From Dastarcus helophoroides (lineage: Eukaryota > Arthropoda > Insecta > Coleoptera > Bothrideridae), in NCBI GenBank assembly GCA_028583605.1, contig CM053326.1, positions 8,812,587-8,876,586 of the forward strand: 64,000 nucleotides of DNA, read 5' to 3'. A model generated the notes under the pieces. The model did not search any database and had not been told where the DNA came from. It saw nothing but the letters and a program-made list of their open reading frames with translations. Every line of letters starts with the position of its first letter. The first letter of the stretch is position 1. Shown piece by piece: positions 32,856-44,535 of this stretch. The position numbers were made by a program, and so were the translations under genes.

Positions 32856-34423
32856 GCATATACCCCGACTTACGCTACCCCGTTTTACGCGAATTCGGAG
32901 ATACGCGGTTTTTCATTTTGATTGCCGCGCGCATCGGCTCTCTCGCTCCGCCCTCTCAATGTTCAGTTTGCGACAGGTTTAAACGTGTTCCGCGTGGAAT
33001 TGTTTTACGTGCGCAGTGCGTTTTACTTATAATCTCTAATTATGTCATCTAAAAGAACGAAAAATGAGTCATTTGAGCCTAACAAGAAAAGAAATACACT
33101 GTCTTTGGAGTGTAAACTGAATATAATTAAAGACTTTGAAGCAAAAATTAAAATTTGTGAATTGGCAAAGAAATTTGACCTACCGGAATTAACAGTCCAA
33201 ACGGTTATAAAAGGTAAAGAAAAAATTATGAACGCTGTGAAAGACTCTCAATCTTTGAATTCAATTATCATCCGTAAGCATCACGATATTATCGCGCAGA
33301 TGGAAACATTGCTACAGTCATGGTGTGATAATCAAGTAAGAGTGAAAAATTGTCCTGTAGATCAAAATACAGTGTGCTTTTAAGCAAAGCAGATTTTTGA
33401 AAAACTAAAAGAAGAAGCTGGGGAGGCTGCTAAAAATGAAGTGTTTAAAGCTAGTAACGGCTGGTTCAGCGGATTTTAGAGTCGTTGTAATTGGCATAGC
33501 ATCACAGAGAGTGGAAAAGCGGCAAGCGCTGATAAAGAAGCCGCATCTCTCTATCCAGAAAAACTCAAAACAATGATAGACGAAGGTGGCTACACTAGCC
33601 AAACCATTTTCAACGTAGATGAAACCGGTCTTTTTTGGAAGAAAATGCCTAAAAAAACTTTTATTGCCCGTGAAGAGAAAACTTTTCCAGGTTTTAAAGC
33701 CGCCAAGGGTCGATTGACAGTGATAGCTGGTGCGAATGCAGCTGGAGATTGTGTCCATTCTTTTCATCACTGAAATCCAAGGAGAATCAGTTTCCTGAAC
33801 AAATCGATAGCATAATAGAAGAAGTGGTCGATATCGCCAAACAATTAAATTTAGAGGTCGATCATGATGACGTTCAAGAATTGTTAGATTCACACAATCA
33901 AGAGCTAACAATTGACGAGGTTATAGAAATGCGTAAGTATGAGCAAGACATTGAACAAACTGATTCGCTAGACCCAGTGGAATCGGTAAATCAAATGACA
34001 ATTGCAAACTTAACAGAAGGACTCAATTCAATTGAAAAGGGGTTACAAATTTTAGAAAAAATATATTCTAATGAATAACGCGTTTCTACTACAAAACGAG
34101 GAATAAAAAAATAACTGGTATGCTACGAGGAAATTTTGCGTGAGAAGAAGAAAAACTTAACATTGTTAAAATATATGAAGCCTTCGACATTAAAATAAAT
34201 TCGGTTTAGGTTACTTTATTCATAACAATGTAAATTGTTTTATTATCTTACACTTTATTAAACATTTTTCTTCTAAATTATTGTTTTCTTTAAACTCTGG
34301 TCTCGATTAAACATACTTTATATGTATTGTATTTATATGCAAAGTTGAACCCCTACTTACGCGAATTCGACTTACACGGCAATCGCTCGGACCCACCTAC
34401 CGCGTAAGTCCGGGGTATTACTG
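32856..34423 (+). mobile_element. Tigger/pogo element (about 1.57 kb), deletion derivative
   Basis: The left end TACCCCGACTTACGC and right end GCGTAAGTCCGGGGTATTAC are inverted and match the Tigger consensus end CAGTAATACCCCGACTTACG. The right end CTG is followed by TA, the expected target dinucleotide. The extreme left end is mutated. It lies in the left arm of the 32573-36496 foldback. Two internal stops and a deletion inactivate its transposase. Confidence 0.85.
33042..34078 (+). pseudogene. Tigger transposase (CENP-B-like), deleted
   Basis: Starts MSSKRTKNESFEPNKKRNTL. Residues 20-60 (LSLECKLNIIKDFEAKIKIC, then ELAKKFDLPELTVQTVIK) form the psq/CENP-B N-terminal helix-turn-helix. The second DNA-binding domain (MNAVKDSQSLN to FEKLKEEAGEA) is broken by a stop at 33380. 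The next block, KASNGWFSGF, ends in a stop at 33477. TIFNVDETGLFWKKMPKKTF (33604-33663) contains the first catalytic aspartate. After GRLTVIAGANAAGDC the frame breaks and about 200 residues, including the second and third catalytic acids, are missing. The acidic tail then follows at 33780-34078 (VDHDDVQELLDSHNQELTID). Inactive. The antisense ORF at 33405-33911 is a shadow. Confidence 0.88.
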
Positions 34424-34639
34424 TATTTTAAAAAATGAGTAGACGTTCCATCAATAATTTAAAGTTAAATTCACAAGAAAAAGGGGTAAATACCCCTTCC
34501 GGCATTTAACCACGCTTACATGATCTGGATGTTTACTGTCATAAACCTCGGAATAATTGTATCTTATTGATCGAACTTCAAATATTTAAATTATTACCAC
34601 CGTTAATTATTGATAAAAATTAACTCCTGTTAAAAAAAT

Positions 34640-35792
34640 ATAGGGTAATTCTAAGGAAAAAAGCCATAGACGAGAGATGGACCAGGACACTAAATGCCCT
34701 TATATTTTTAGCGTTGGTTGTTTAAATTAAAATGACGTAAATTACTCGTGTCGAAGAACAACTCGCCAAGTTTTCGTGTTGTGAAGTGCAATAAGAGGTT
34801 AGTTATTTTAATAATTATTTTTCGTCACATGCAAATATTCTTATTGATTATTTTCAATCATTTGAGTTTTACATAATTCAGGTTATAAATAATTTAATAG
34901 GTATTTTCTATAATTACCTTAGTGTGCAAAGACGTCCACAATGATTTCATAAAAATTAAATACATAAGATCTGAAATACTGGTGTGGCCATATTATCTCT
35001 ATAAAAGGCCTTTTTCTTTTCTTAGGAGTTATGGCCATAGTAGCGAATGTTGTATTTTGTTTCAGATTATAAACATTTGCAAAAAAAGTTCTTTAGACCG
35101 GAAGACAAGTTGAAGGATGGTTTGAACATGAAGTATCGACTTGGGTCCCAAATTGTGGAATAAGGATGAACTCTGAAAATACACGAGGTAGAAAGACTAT
35201 GTTGTGTCTTCGAGGTGGAGAGTGCTGACAATATCTTACGTTTCTAAATTTGGAATATGCGCAAATTGAAGATCCCGATTCCCTTTATATCATTTTTTGG
35301 GTACTGTATTTTGGAAGGGTGTAATCTCGTCAAATAGTAGAAAAAAAATCCCAGTATTGCAACGTAGTATTTTTGAAAGGAACGAATTCTTATGCTAACC
35401 AAGAAACGTTTTACCATAAATGAGAATGGGCTAGCAACTTTTTGTCCTAAACAGGCCAACTGAGAAATAATTTTTCTTTTATAAAAGTAATGTTTAGTTT
35501 CTAAATAAACTACATTGCCTTTTTATGCTAATTTGACATTATAAACGTGTTTATTTTGTTCTATTTTTTTTTGTTTATCCTATTCTGGCCAACTTTTCTA
35601 CATATACTTAGGAAAGATGGCCCATAGACCAAATTTTATTTTTGGGTCGCAGTGATAAATAGGTACTTATTAAATTATCAATTAAAGATGTCAAGTACTT
35701 AGTGTACCACACTCAAATGTACATTGACATAAAATCGTACTTAATTATTTAGGAAGTTGGAGTTCATTGGCTACCTTCCCTAGATTTACCAT
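34640..35792. mobile_element. TIR element inserted in the foldback
   Basis: TAGGGTAATTCTAAGGAAAA at the left pairs with a mirrored TATGGTAAATCTAGGGAAGG end at the right; both continue to AGCCA. TA is at both edges. It interrupts the right arm of the foldback. The interior (ORFs at 34922 and, antisense, 35244) shows no protein I recognise. Confidence 0.6.
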
Positions 35793-36079
35793 ATGTATTT
35801 CGATTTAATATTTTTAATTAATTCGTGCTCCTTTATTGTTCTTTTTTCATTTCATACATTGCTGACAGGCTTAAATAAAAGCGAAACCACGATGTCCAAT
35901 GCTACAAATTTTTTACTCTTCTTATATCTTTATTATCTACTTAAAAAATTACCTTATATATTTCATTTATTTTCGAATTCTGTGTAAAATAAACTAACCT
36001 ACCTTTGTCATCTGTCATGAGATGACGTTTTGATAATTAAGATATCACGTAGTGGTACTTAAAAAAATATTTTTTCATT

Positions 36080-36425
36080 TAATTCACTCGCAAAGGGCAA
36101 CCCCCATATGCTTTCAAAGCACTGTGAGTAGGATGCGGAAACAAGGACAGATGGCGATGAACCTCCTTCTTAAACAAGAATAGGTTGTAACTTTTGGGAA
36201 AAATTCCTTTTGGTAACGAGTTCCATAGCTTGGAGGTTCTATAAAAAATCTCTACTTAGACAGAAGTTCTCACTGTGTCAATCCGGACCGGATAGAGAAT
36301 TTGCTGTCTCCGACTGTCTTGTATGCCTCAAAAATCCTACCCTTGGGGGGATCAATCCTATTAGTTCCCGCGAGCATCCCCCATGATAGTGCTTGCAGAA
36401 AAGAGACAAGTCACCAACCATGTTT
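36080..36425 (-). pseudogene. Jockey/CR1-like LINE 3' end in the foldback arm
   Basis: A minus-strand match to 14921-15240: AAAGGGCAACCCC, GATGGCGATGAACC, GGTAACGAGTTCCATAG, TGTCTTGTATGCCTCAAAAA and AGAGACAAGTCACCAACCAT in the same order. Only the end of ORF2 and the short 3' tail are present, as expected for a 5'-truncated retrotransposed copy. It sits between two parts of the foldback's right arm. Confidence 0.8.
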
Positions 36426-36496
36426 CAGAATACTGTCAAATTTCATTACTAAAAATTGAAATACATATTTCCAAGCTGGGTCGACTAAATGTTAAA

Positions 36497-38600
36497 ATGA
36501 AATTAATAATGGTAATGTTTTCATCCCATAAGGATCTAAAAAGAAGAATAAGTATTACGTAGTGATTTGCTTTTGAAGACTACCTGATCCCAACTTGTAA
36601 CTCAAAATGCACTACCCTAACCAGTATCGCCAATATGAACCTTCAAAAATTCCTTGAAAAGACTTTTTCATTTTAATTACATAAAAGTACATAGTCATTT
36701 ATCTATTCTAACTTTAGAGCCCCTACAGACACTCCAGTTTTTACTCCGGTTTATCTGCGCAGTCCAAATACGTACAGTTTTGCCTAAATCGAGGGCTGCT
36801 CCTATACAATTCATACTTTTCGTTTAATTCCGATGAGACTTGTAAAATGAAAATTCGAAAAACAAGTTGCAAAAGTGCAAAGCTCTTTTAAGTGCGTTAG
36901 CATTTCCTTATGTTATATTATTTTGCATCAGGTTCTACGTCCATTAACTTTCATATAATTTTTCATACGTTGTCGATTTTTTTATTAGGATTATTTTTTA
37001 CCCTTCATAGGCAAGACTAATTTTAATAAAGTTCTATAAATTGATTCAAGTATCTTTCAAATATTCTCTAACATTTATACAAACGTATCTAAAAATTTCA
37101 TAGAATAGATGCCACCAGAAGGACATAGAACTCTTCTATCGGCCTGAATTTTGCACTAAACGCATAGACGTTCAAAGTTGGCGCGAGCAAATATTAGACG
37201 ACATCAGAAGTTGTACAGACCGGGCTTTGCGCTCGCACAGGCGGCCTATATTACACACACATATCATGGCTTAGTTGCACAAACTGGGTTTATGTAGACA
37301 AGCCAAAGTAGGGACAATTTGACCAGAAACTATCTGCAAAATACTATTATATATTCACCTGCTACATTTGGAAACACAGTATTTGCTTTTATTAATATTT
37401 AGAGAAAAAAATTAAAAAAAACTTTCGAGTATTGGCACTTGAAAGCATTGTATACTATGTTTCTGCATACCACGTCTTCGTAAATAGAATAGATGAATTT
37501 GTTTCATTTAGCTGCAAAGATGTATAAGCATCTTAATACTTGTGGGGAATTGAAAACTTATTTTTTAAAGAAATGTTGGTTACTGTGTTTTGAAATGTGT
37601 CTGCTGAATCAACCTAATATTAAAAGCATTGGCAATCGTTAACTCTAAACGTCACTTATCTAGAGATAAAAGAATATCTGACAAACTGGATCTAATTTCC
37701 GAAAGCATTTTTATGTGACTGATTCCAGAAGAATCCAATTTACCGCATTACTGACAATTTCGACATCAAGCCATTCAATTCCTACTTGTCAAACAGAATT
37801 GCAGACGCTGAAACAGGAAGTTCTAATTAAAGGCACCGGTAGACTAAGCTAAAACATTATATTGTAGCGGTGAAAATTAAAACAATATTTTTGCAGTTCG
37901 ATGATAAAAATTGTAGAACCGGGCATTCATTTCTTTAATTAACAATTAAAATTACAGGCTTTTGAAATGGTAGATGTACGACACAAAGGACTTTTGTTCG
38001 GGAGAGTCGGCACTTCACAGAAACAATTAGTGAATAAGGACAAAAACAGTTAATGACTAAATCATCCCCTTTTCTTGCGCAACCTATTTCAGCCCTCCAG
38101 TTTAGATATTTAAAGCATAATCCTTTTTTACCGGACTTTGCGGACATTAGTAATCCCTTGGTTATAGATATTTTGCGTGTGAAAGAGGATTTATAACATG
38201 AAAATTTAATTACAGTTGATTATAAAAAGTTTTATAATTAAAAAGTTTCAGTATTACTTTGCGCTAATAATACACGTGATGCAAATAAAATCGGAAACTG
38301 AAAGCTTGGTTTTATTTTTTATCCGGTCAGATTAATTTAACGAACCGCGCTCGAGGTAAAACCTTTTACTACACACAAAGTTTGTTTTATGCAGCATTCG
38401 TTCATGAAAGTAAAATTATATTTAATGGGGGCTTTTAATCGGCAAATATAAAATAAGGTGGCACATAAAATATTATATTTATTGTTGCACTGGAAAACTT
38501 CTTAAGCGATTTGGGAGGAACTAGAAAAATTACTGTATTTCTTGAGCATAAGTATCTGATCAAAAATGGGATGTCAAAATTTTAGCAAAATTATTGAAAT
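36497..38600. other. Intergenic, no recognised gene
   Basis: Mostly AT-rich. A GC-richer patch at 37130-37270 has no intact frame. The minus-strand ORF at 37935-38147 (70 codons) is unrecognised. No repeat boundary noticed. Confidence 0.4.
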
Positions 38601-38616
38601 TAAGACTTTTAGACCG

Positions 38617-38775
38617 ATGACAAAATATCCGCGGCAAAATATCCCCGAAATAATATTCGCAGATTAAATATCCAACAGACAAAATATCCTAAAGACAAAA
38701 TATCCGCAAACCAAATATCCGCTGGCGAAATATTTTAACAACAAAATATCCAAGCTATGAATTATCCGATACAAA
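38617..38775 (+). repeat. Left terminal array of ACAAAATATCC units
   Basis: About ten units spaced 14-17 bp apart, for example GACAAAATATCCGCGG, CAAAATATCCCCGAAA, CCAACAGACAAAATATCC and GCAAACCAAATATCCGC. Units vary at both flanks while the AAATATCC centre is kept. Confidence 0.9.
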
Positions 38776-38849
38776 ATATTAGGTCCATAAATTAGATGCG
38801 TTAATTTCTTTCGAGCAAACTACTAAACTACTGTCAAATGGCAAAAATT

Positions 38850-38875
38850 GTATATATATATATATATATATATAT
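38850..38875. repeat. (TA)n, left of inserted element
   Basis: Thirteen TA units abutting TGTGATGAG at 38876. A matching (TA)n lies at 41591-41620 on the other side. Together they look like one microsatellite split by insertion. Confidence 0.85.
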
Positions 38876-41587
38876 TGTGATGAGCAGCCGGTTGTGACCA
38901 TAACCCGTGATTGTAGATAGTTTTTTAAAATTGTCGAAATTTGCTCATCTTTAAAAATTTTCGAAGAATAATTTACTTTCGATTTTCGGACCCAATTTAT
39001 CTACGTTGTGTTTAAAATTATTTTATTCCAATAAGTTGTAACCCCAGCTCGTAGAGTCGACAGGGAAGTGTTATCAAATTAAAACAACAAATGACCTTCA
39101 ACGTTTTATTACAATAGGTCAACAAATAAATCAACAAAATTTCAAGTTTGTGATTTTCAAGTGTTCTTAAACATAATACATCAAAATAAAAGTGAACCTG
39201 TTTGTTTCAACTTGTTTAAATTTGCTGGACACAGATCCGAGAGAAATATTTCTTTAGAAAATGAAGAGAATTCATTAAGCACAAGTAATCTGACATTCTT
39301 TGTCTAACTCTTTCGCTCGTATATGGTGCGTCGGTTATTAATTTCCCAAAGTTTATTTTAACCCTAATAATCGCAATATTTTCCCCAGCTGGGCCATTTA
39401 GTTTGTACTCAAAGGTTTTCAAACCAAATGCAGCTAACTTTGTACCTGATTATCGGTGGGCGTTCGCTGGTTAGTTTATACACAGAGGTTCTCCCCAATT
39501 CTTTTGTGTTTTTGTCGCTTCTTAATTCAAGCATACTTCACATAGCATACAGTTTCCTGTTAAAGCTTTGAGCTAACAATATCCAAAGGAAATGCTACGA
39601 GAAAATGAAGCTCAAGCTTGGAAATGAAGTTGTGATTTATCGTAATAAATCAAATTTATAAATGTTGATTTAATCTTACAGATCTCTCGTTCTTTCACTC
39701 TTTCTTTCTTTCCTTTGTTAACTTGTTCCTTTGTTTTTTTTTCTGTTTTTCTCATACCAAACTCAATCATTCGAACTCAAACCAGTGTCATAAAATAGAC
39801 TAGAAATATTGTTCAGATTTCGTAGAAACTTTCTGAGCAGAATTTGCCCTTCCAACACTACATCTACTTCTACGGCTACTGTTCTAATAGAAGGGGCGTT
39901 TTCTGGCTTAGAAAGTGGCTAAGCTTGACTTAGCACAAAAAAAAAACATTTAAGTTAAAGTTAGAAACAGGAATGAAATTCTCATTTCTTTCGTCAAAAC
40001 ATTTCCCTAACGAGAGCTGATGCTGATACTGCTCGTTCACCGACGTTAGTACTCCCCATTTGTCAACATATCTATAAGGCTCTCTTTGGGCCAAGTTGTC
40101 TTGTCCTATATTTTTGGGATTCAAGCAACCTACGAAGGAGAATCTGGGAATGAGGTAGCACTAGGTGAATACACCAAAACAAGAACTAGGTAAGAGCTCA
40201 TTGTGGGTTATGCTTCTAGGATGTTAAGGTGTAAAATGCCCACGTTTCTAGAACTTGCAGAACATCATTAGTAAAACCCAAATATATGTGTCTGCTGCCA
40301 GTTGCCGGACCTTTGTGGTGATGGGTATAAATTATTTTGGAACCCCTGGAAACTCAGCTTCCAACAGCAGAACACTAACATCGACCTTAAGGAAATGAAA
40401 ATGTTTATATGAAGCGAATGCGCTTTATTTCCTTTTCGTTTTCTTGTCTTTGTATTTTTATTTTGTTTCCCATTTTGAAACTGAGATTGGTAGTTGCACC
40501 AATCAGCGGTAGGGTTCTTGGCCCTATAATAATTTTCTAACAACGACTTTCTCATTCATTCGGTTTGTTGTGGAAGTTTTAAATTCCTTTCTCTTTTTTT
40601 TGTGTACGCCCCCCAACCCCATATTGATCAAAATTAGGAACAAGTATTTTCTCAAATTTTAGGAAGAGTTAATTAAATCACATAAGAGCAAAAAACCATC
40701 AAATAAAATCATCGGACAATTTAAAATTTACTTGCCTATTTATTTCGTAGCAAACATCACACAAATGGCACAAGAACTTCACGTTGATCAGAAATAGAAA
40801 TTGTTTTTTTTTGTGTTCATTCACGTTAGTTAGCACAAACAGAAGCAGTTTTTTTTTTACTTCCGTATTTCGTACTCGTTTTTATAAGTCCGGAAGTTGA
40901 ACATAATTTCTAAACTAATTTCATCGAAGTTTAGTACTTGACTACTTTTAACTTCTTTACGGTGCTTTAAGTTTTTCTTCCCCTACCCTTAACTTCTGGG
41001 GACCGAAAGATATCCCCTGCATCTTGCTAGAGGGCATGAAAATCCAGAATTTCTACTAATTTAAATATTTCTAATCCAAATTAACCCTTAAATAAATTTT
41101 GAAAGGGATTCTTTAAGTGCAAATCAAACTGCAAACCCATTTTGAATGATGCCATCCCCTTATCTTACAAGTTTTACTTCGATAATTGAGATTTAAATAA
41201 CTTGCAATTGAACGTGTTTATAAGGGCGTTTTTTGAACGTCAAATTCCTCCAGTCTACCACCACATGGTCTTGCCGAGATATTTGCTACGGTCTCAGTTA
41301 TTGACATGTTACCCTTATTTATTACTCTACTTTTCAGCGGTCCTTCAAAACTAACATGTTATTTTACTCAGTTTAGGTATCTGTGCTTGAAACAAACCAG
41401 GCCTAACAAATAACCCTTATCTAACTTGTCAACGCTAAGAAATCTGTTTCTCACGCAAAACGTTATGTTACAAAGAATTTTTGTAATACATTATTTGGAG
41501 ATGTAATATTTCCAAGAAAATTTGAATAACATTCAATTAAATAAAACAAACGAGGAAATAGAACAGTTTAGTAGAACTCGACTCACC

Positions 41588-41590
<3 letters not shown>
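38876..41590. mobile_element. TG...CA element of unknown class in a TA microsatellite
   Basis: Starts TGTGATGAG and ends CTCACCACA, inverted with one mismatch, with (TA)n on both sides. On the minus strand there is an AATAAAA signal near 39100 about 230 bp before the end, suggesting an LTR-like 3' region. TG...CA ends fit an LTR, but no second copy of the end is found inside. So it may be a very long solo LTR or another kind of element. The minus-strand ORFs at 39216-39422, 39930-40124 and 40268-40555 match nothing I know. Confidence 0.4.

Positions 41591-41620
<30 letters not shown>
41591..41620. repeat. (TA)n, right of inserted element
   Basis: Fifteen TA units following CTCACCACA; see 38850-38875. 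Confidence 0.9.
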
Positions 41621-41623
<3 letters not shown>

Positions 41624-42084
41624 ACAAGAGAAAAAAATCTTTCAGTTTAGCTCATAATATGCAGGGTTTTCCATTTAAAAAAACAAGAATTTTATACTTT
41701 TCTATGTCCAAAGATAATACATAAAAAGTGTTTAACATTTGTTTTTATTTTTTTTGCAGCTCCTTAAGCAAAATATAGAAAAATATCCTGTACATATGTA
41801 TATTGTTTATCTGTACCGTAGAGTTAGAGTCGCAATCCCATTTTTTTCTCAAAAATTTCCCGCAGTAAGTTTTACATTTTATATGTGGCAAAAGACAATC
41901 TAATAATACAATAATTCCACGAAACGTAGGAATTAATTAATTTTAATAGGATAAGCAAAATACACTTTGAAAAATGAATGAATTTCTTTCATACGTGAAA
42001 CTATTTCATTTAGAGATTATCCAATAAGTTTCTATTGTTAATTGTTGGGCTGCGTTAGCTTTTTATGTTATTAAATAATTTTTC

Positions 42085-42225
42085 GTGAATACTTGTTTAT
42101 TTTGTCTGTTGGATATTTGGTTTGTAGATATTTTATCCTTTGGATATTTTGTCTGTGAATAATTTGTTCGTTGGATATTTTACCTGTGGATATTTTTTGG
42201 CGGATTTTTCGTTGTGAATTTTTTG
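42085..42225 (-). repeat. Right terminal array of ACAAAATATCC units
   Basis: Inverted counterpart of the left array: TTGTCTGTTGGATATTTGG, GGATATTTTGTCTGTGAA, TTGGATATTTTACC and GGATATTTTTTGGCGG. Confidence 0.9.
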
Positions 42226-42504
42226 TCGTCTAGTAAAAGTTGGTGTATCATTTATATAGATACGTTAAAAAATGTGAAACTAAACTGAAAATCTTTAACT
42301 GATCGTGAGATTGACAAATTAAAACTGAAATATTTTCCTCAAGCAAAACAGTATTTCGAAAATGTGAGCACAACCGTACAAAATGTGGTCTATGGATATA
42401 AAGTATAACAGCATAATTTATATCAAAATTTGCATCAATAGGATTTTGTGGAAGATATAAGGAGAAGCGAAACTGTATCACACAATCATAATCACGTCAC
42501 CCTT

Positions 42505-43345
42505 TCAAGAATAAAGAACCTTGATTATTCCATACATCCTAGGTCTCTTGGATAAAATGAAACGAATAGGCCAAAAATTCAATATACGTACAGCATTCCA
42601 AACACAAAATACTGTAAGATCATTACTAGTAAATACAAAACCAAAAAATGAAACACATCATACCAAAAATTGTATTTACAAAATAACCAGCGAATGCAAC
42701 AAAATTTATATAGGTGAAACATCCAGACCTATGTGGATTCGCATTAACGAACATGAAAATTGCTTAAGTAAGGAGATTTTTCAAAATCAAAAATTTGCGA
42801 ACACAGAATTCAAGTGGACGAAATCCTGTATTATTTGCAGAGAAACACATTTACAAAAAAGAAAAATTAAAGAAGCAGCTGTGTGGCAAATTGTTTGATT
42901 GATATAAACGGTATGTGGCTGCCATTGTTAAAACAAAAACAACTAGGTCGCCTTAGAATCACCTAGGGAATAGTCTAATAAACTGTCAGAATTATTTCTG
43001 ACACCATTCACAAAATTGTAGAGGAAGAAATGTGAATTCATTTTCTGACGACGGGCAGGGAATAACACTGCTTGAAAAGTTAAACCTTTAAAATAATCTT
43101 GTTGCTATTAGGTTTTACGTCGTTTAAATTCTAAGATAGTTTAAAGTGTTTGTCTGTGTTGAGTCACAGGCAGCAATTGACAAACTAAGATCCAACGCAA
43201 TCGCTGCTTGGGGCAATCTATAAGAGATTGCCAATTCTTAACAGAAGGTTACTGAAAATTTTGAATTGTTAAAGGAGTAACTGGCAAAGAAAGAACCAAT
43301 AAAACATGAATAGAAATACTAATACTTTGCATAGAAAATACAGAG
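42505..43345 (+). mobile_element. Penelope-like element, 3' part
   Basis: Contains the C-terminal linker and GIY-YIG endonuclease of a Penelope-like protein (42521-42898), followed by about 450 bp of 3' non-coding DNA. The last 260 bp of this recurs at 9150-9420. The reverse transcriptase itself is absent, and the 5' boundary near 42505 is a truncation. It abuts the right end of the 38604-42242 element by about 260 bp of unassigned DNA. Confidence 0.8.
42521..42898 (+). pseudogene. Penelope-like endonuclease (GIY-YIG) fragment
   Basis: The frame reads IIPYILGLLDKMKRIGQKFN, then TVRSLLVNTKPKNE, the linker that follows the thumb in Penelope-like reverse transcriptases. Next comes NCIYKITSECNKIYIGETSR followed by R--EHE. 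These are the G-(I/V)-Y and Y-I-G motifs of a GIY-YIG nuclease, with the first glycine changed to cysteine (N-C-IYKI). The conserved arginine in the helix after YIGETSRP and the glutamate-histidine pair are kept. The domain ends with CRETHLQKRKIKEAAVWQIV, normally the R-IKEAI-I motif. Penelope elements use this nuclease for target cleavage in retrotransposition. With no reverse transcriptase attached the piece is inactive. Confidence 0.88.
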
Positions 43346-44535
43346 AACAGCATGATTTAACCTTGTTACATGAACATTTAGGAATAAATTAATAAACCAC
43401 TGAACTACCTAATTAAACATTAGATTTCCAGTGATTGTAAATTAACAGTTTGGACAATTTCCATAGCATATGACATAAATTGCTCCTGACACCATACACT
43501 TCATATTTTTTCTTTGGTTATAAAGTTGAAATATTTAAACTTGTTATACTTAACACCATCATAAGGCGTTAATTTTTGACATCAAAATTACATTTCTACT
43601 AATGTCAATGTCGTCAAAATTAATACCATATTTTAATTTTTAAACAATAATAATACATTTTTGGAATCTGCCAAATTTTCTGAACACAATGCACATAAAA
43701 TAAGTAATTTTTAACGAAAGCAAAATATTATGCGATCTAGTTCACTATTGTGACATTTAACATTTCAACAGCCTGCTCATAATCCTTATTATTGGGATAG
43801 TGAGACTTGGGAGAAATGTATGCCCATAGTCTGATATTACATTATATCTTAGCCAGTATCAGTTTAGAAGTCCAGAAGTAGCTACTAAACTATTGCTCTG
43901 TAAAATCGGAAAACTGAATTCGACTTTCCGAACTTAAATAAAGACAAATGAAGAGACAACAAATAAAATAGAGCACACTTAAAGATTTATTCCTCAAGCA
44001 ATATCAGAAGCGAACTCGACAATGCCTAAACCACAAGAAAAAGTATTATGATATTACCTTAAATACTCTTAGAATGCTGTCAACGAAATCAAAGCAAAGC
44101 TCAAATTTTCACAAATCTGCCTCTTAAAATTAGCATATCTTTTTTAAACCTTGAAAATATTTCGCATTTCATTAGCAACCTACTTTTTATAAATTTCAAA
44201 TAATATCAATGTTTATCCTCAAATCAGTTTCTTTTGGATACCACTCAGAGAACACCAAAGAACAATGAAATTGTGGCTACTTCTCTTCAGACACTGCGAC
44301 AGAACAAATAGTCTAGTCTATAGTTCATTTCATGCAAAAACTGGTGTTTATGATTTATCCAAGAGCAACATTCCCAAAGTGTACAATACGGTCGAACACA
44401 GCAAATCCTGGTGCGCATTTCCTCTTGGTACATCGAAAACACCAATCTGTGGATACACATGTTTTTATAAAATTCGGCCCTAAGATTATCACTTGTCTAC
44501 TTCTAAATCAGCAAATTATTATTTTTTTAAAGTTT
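43346..44535. other. Intergenic, no recognised gene
   Basis: AT-rich. A GC-richer segment at 44240-44485 carries overlapping ORFs (44265-44483, 44332-44586) that I do not recognise and that lack supporting context. Confidence 0.4.

Larger units (their letters stand above)
32573..36496. mobile_element. Hammerhead-family foldback, second copy, with three insertions
   Basis: Outer ends TTTTAATATTTGTTCGACTC and the mirrored GAGTCGAACA-like end at 36465-36496 (CTGGGTCGACTAAATGTTAA) belong to the family at 12051. Arm pieces are at 32573-32850 and 34426-34520 (left), and at about 34540-34640, 35800-36075 and 36426-36496 (right). The gaps are filled by a Tigger element, a TIR element and a LINE end. 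Without them the foldback would be about 0.85 kb. The hammerhead motifs are degenerate. On the minus strand near 32756-32806 the core reads CTGACTA and stem II is broken. On the plus strand near 35859-35905 the core reads CTGACAG. Confidence 0.8.
38604..42242. mobile_element. Foldback-like element with arrayed short-repeat termini (3.6 kb)
   Basis: Both ends consist of imperfect tandem copies of a 14-17-bp unit centred on ACAAAATATCC. The left array (38617-38775) reads this way on the plus strand. The right array (42085-42225) carries GGATATTTTGT, the same unit inverted. The outermost part, CTTTTAGACCGATGACAAAA, pairs with a CTTTTACTAGACGACAAAAA end on the other strand. Inverted ends made of short tandem repeats are the hallmark of Foldback/Galileo-type transposons. 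No transposase is recognised inside. A second element (38876-41590) occupies most of the interior. Confidence 0.72.

Noticed and set aside
33405..33911. 168-codon minus-strand ORF
   Set aside because: It is antisense to the Tigger transposase pseudogene. The sense strand carries the recognisable CENP-B-like and VDETGLFW motifs.
38877..38895. TGATGAGCAGCC as a hammerhead core
   Set aside because: The core lacks the required order of GAAA and stem III.
43045..43095. CTGACGACGGGCAGGG...CTGCTTGAAAAG downstream of the Penelope endonuclease, resembling a hammerhead
   Set aside because: The CTGACGA and GAAA parts and a weak stem II are present, but I could not find a stem I or a paired stem III with a position-17 residue.
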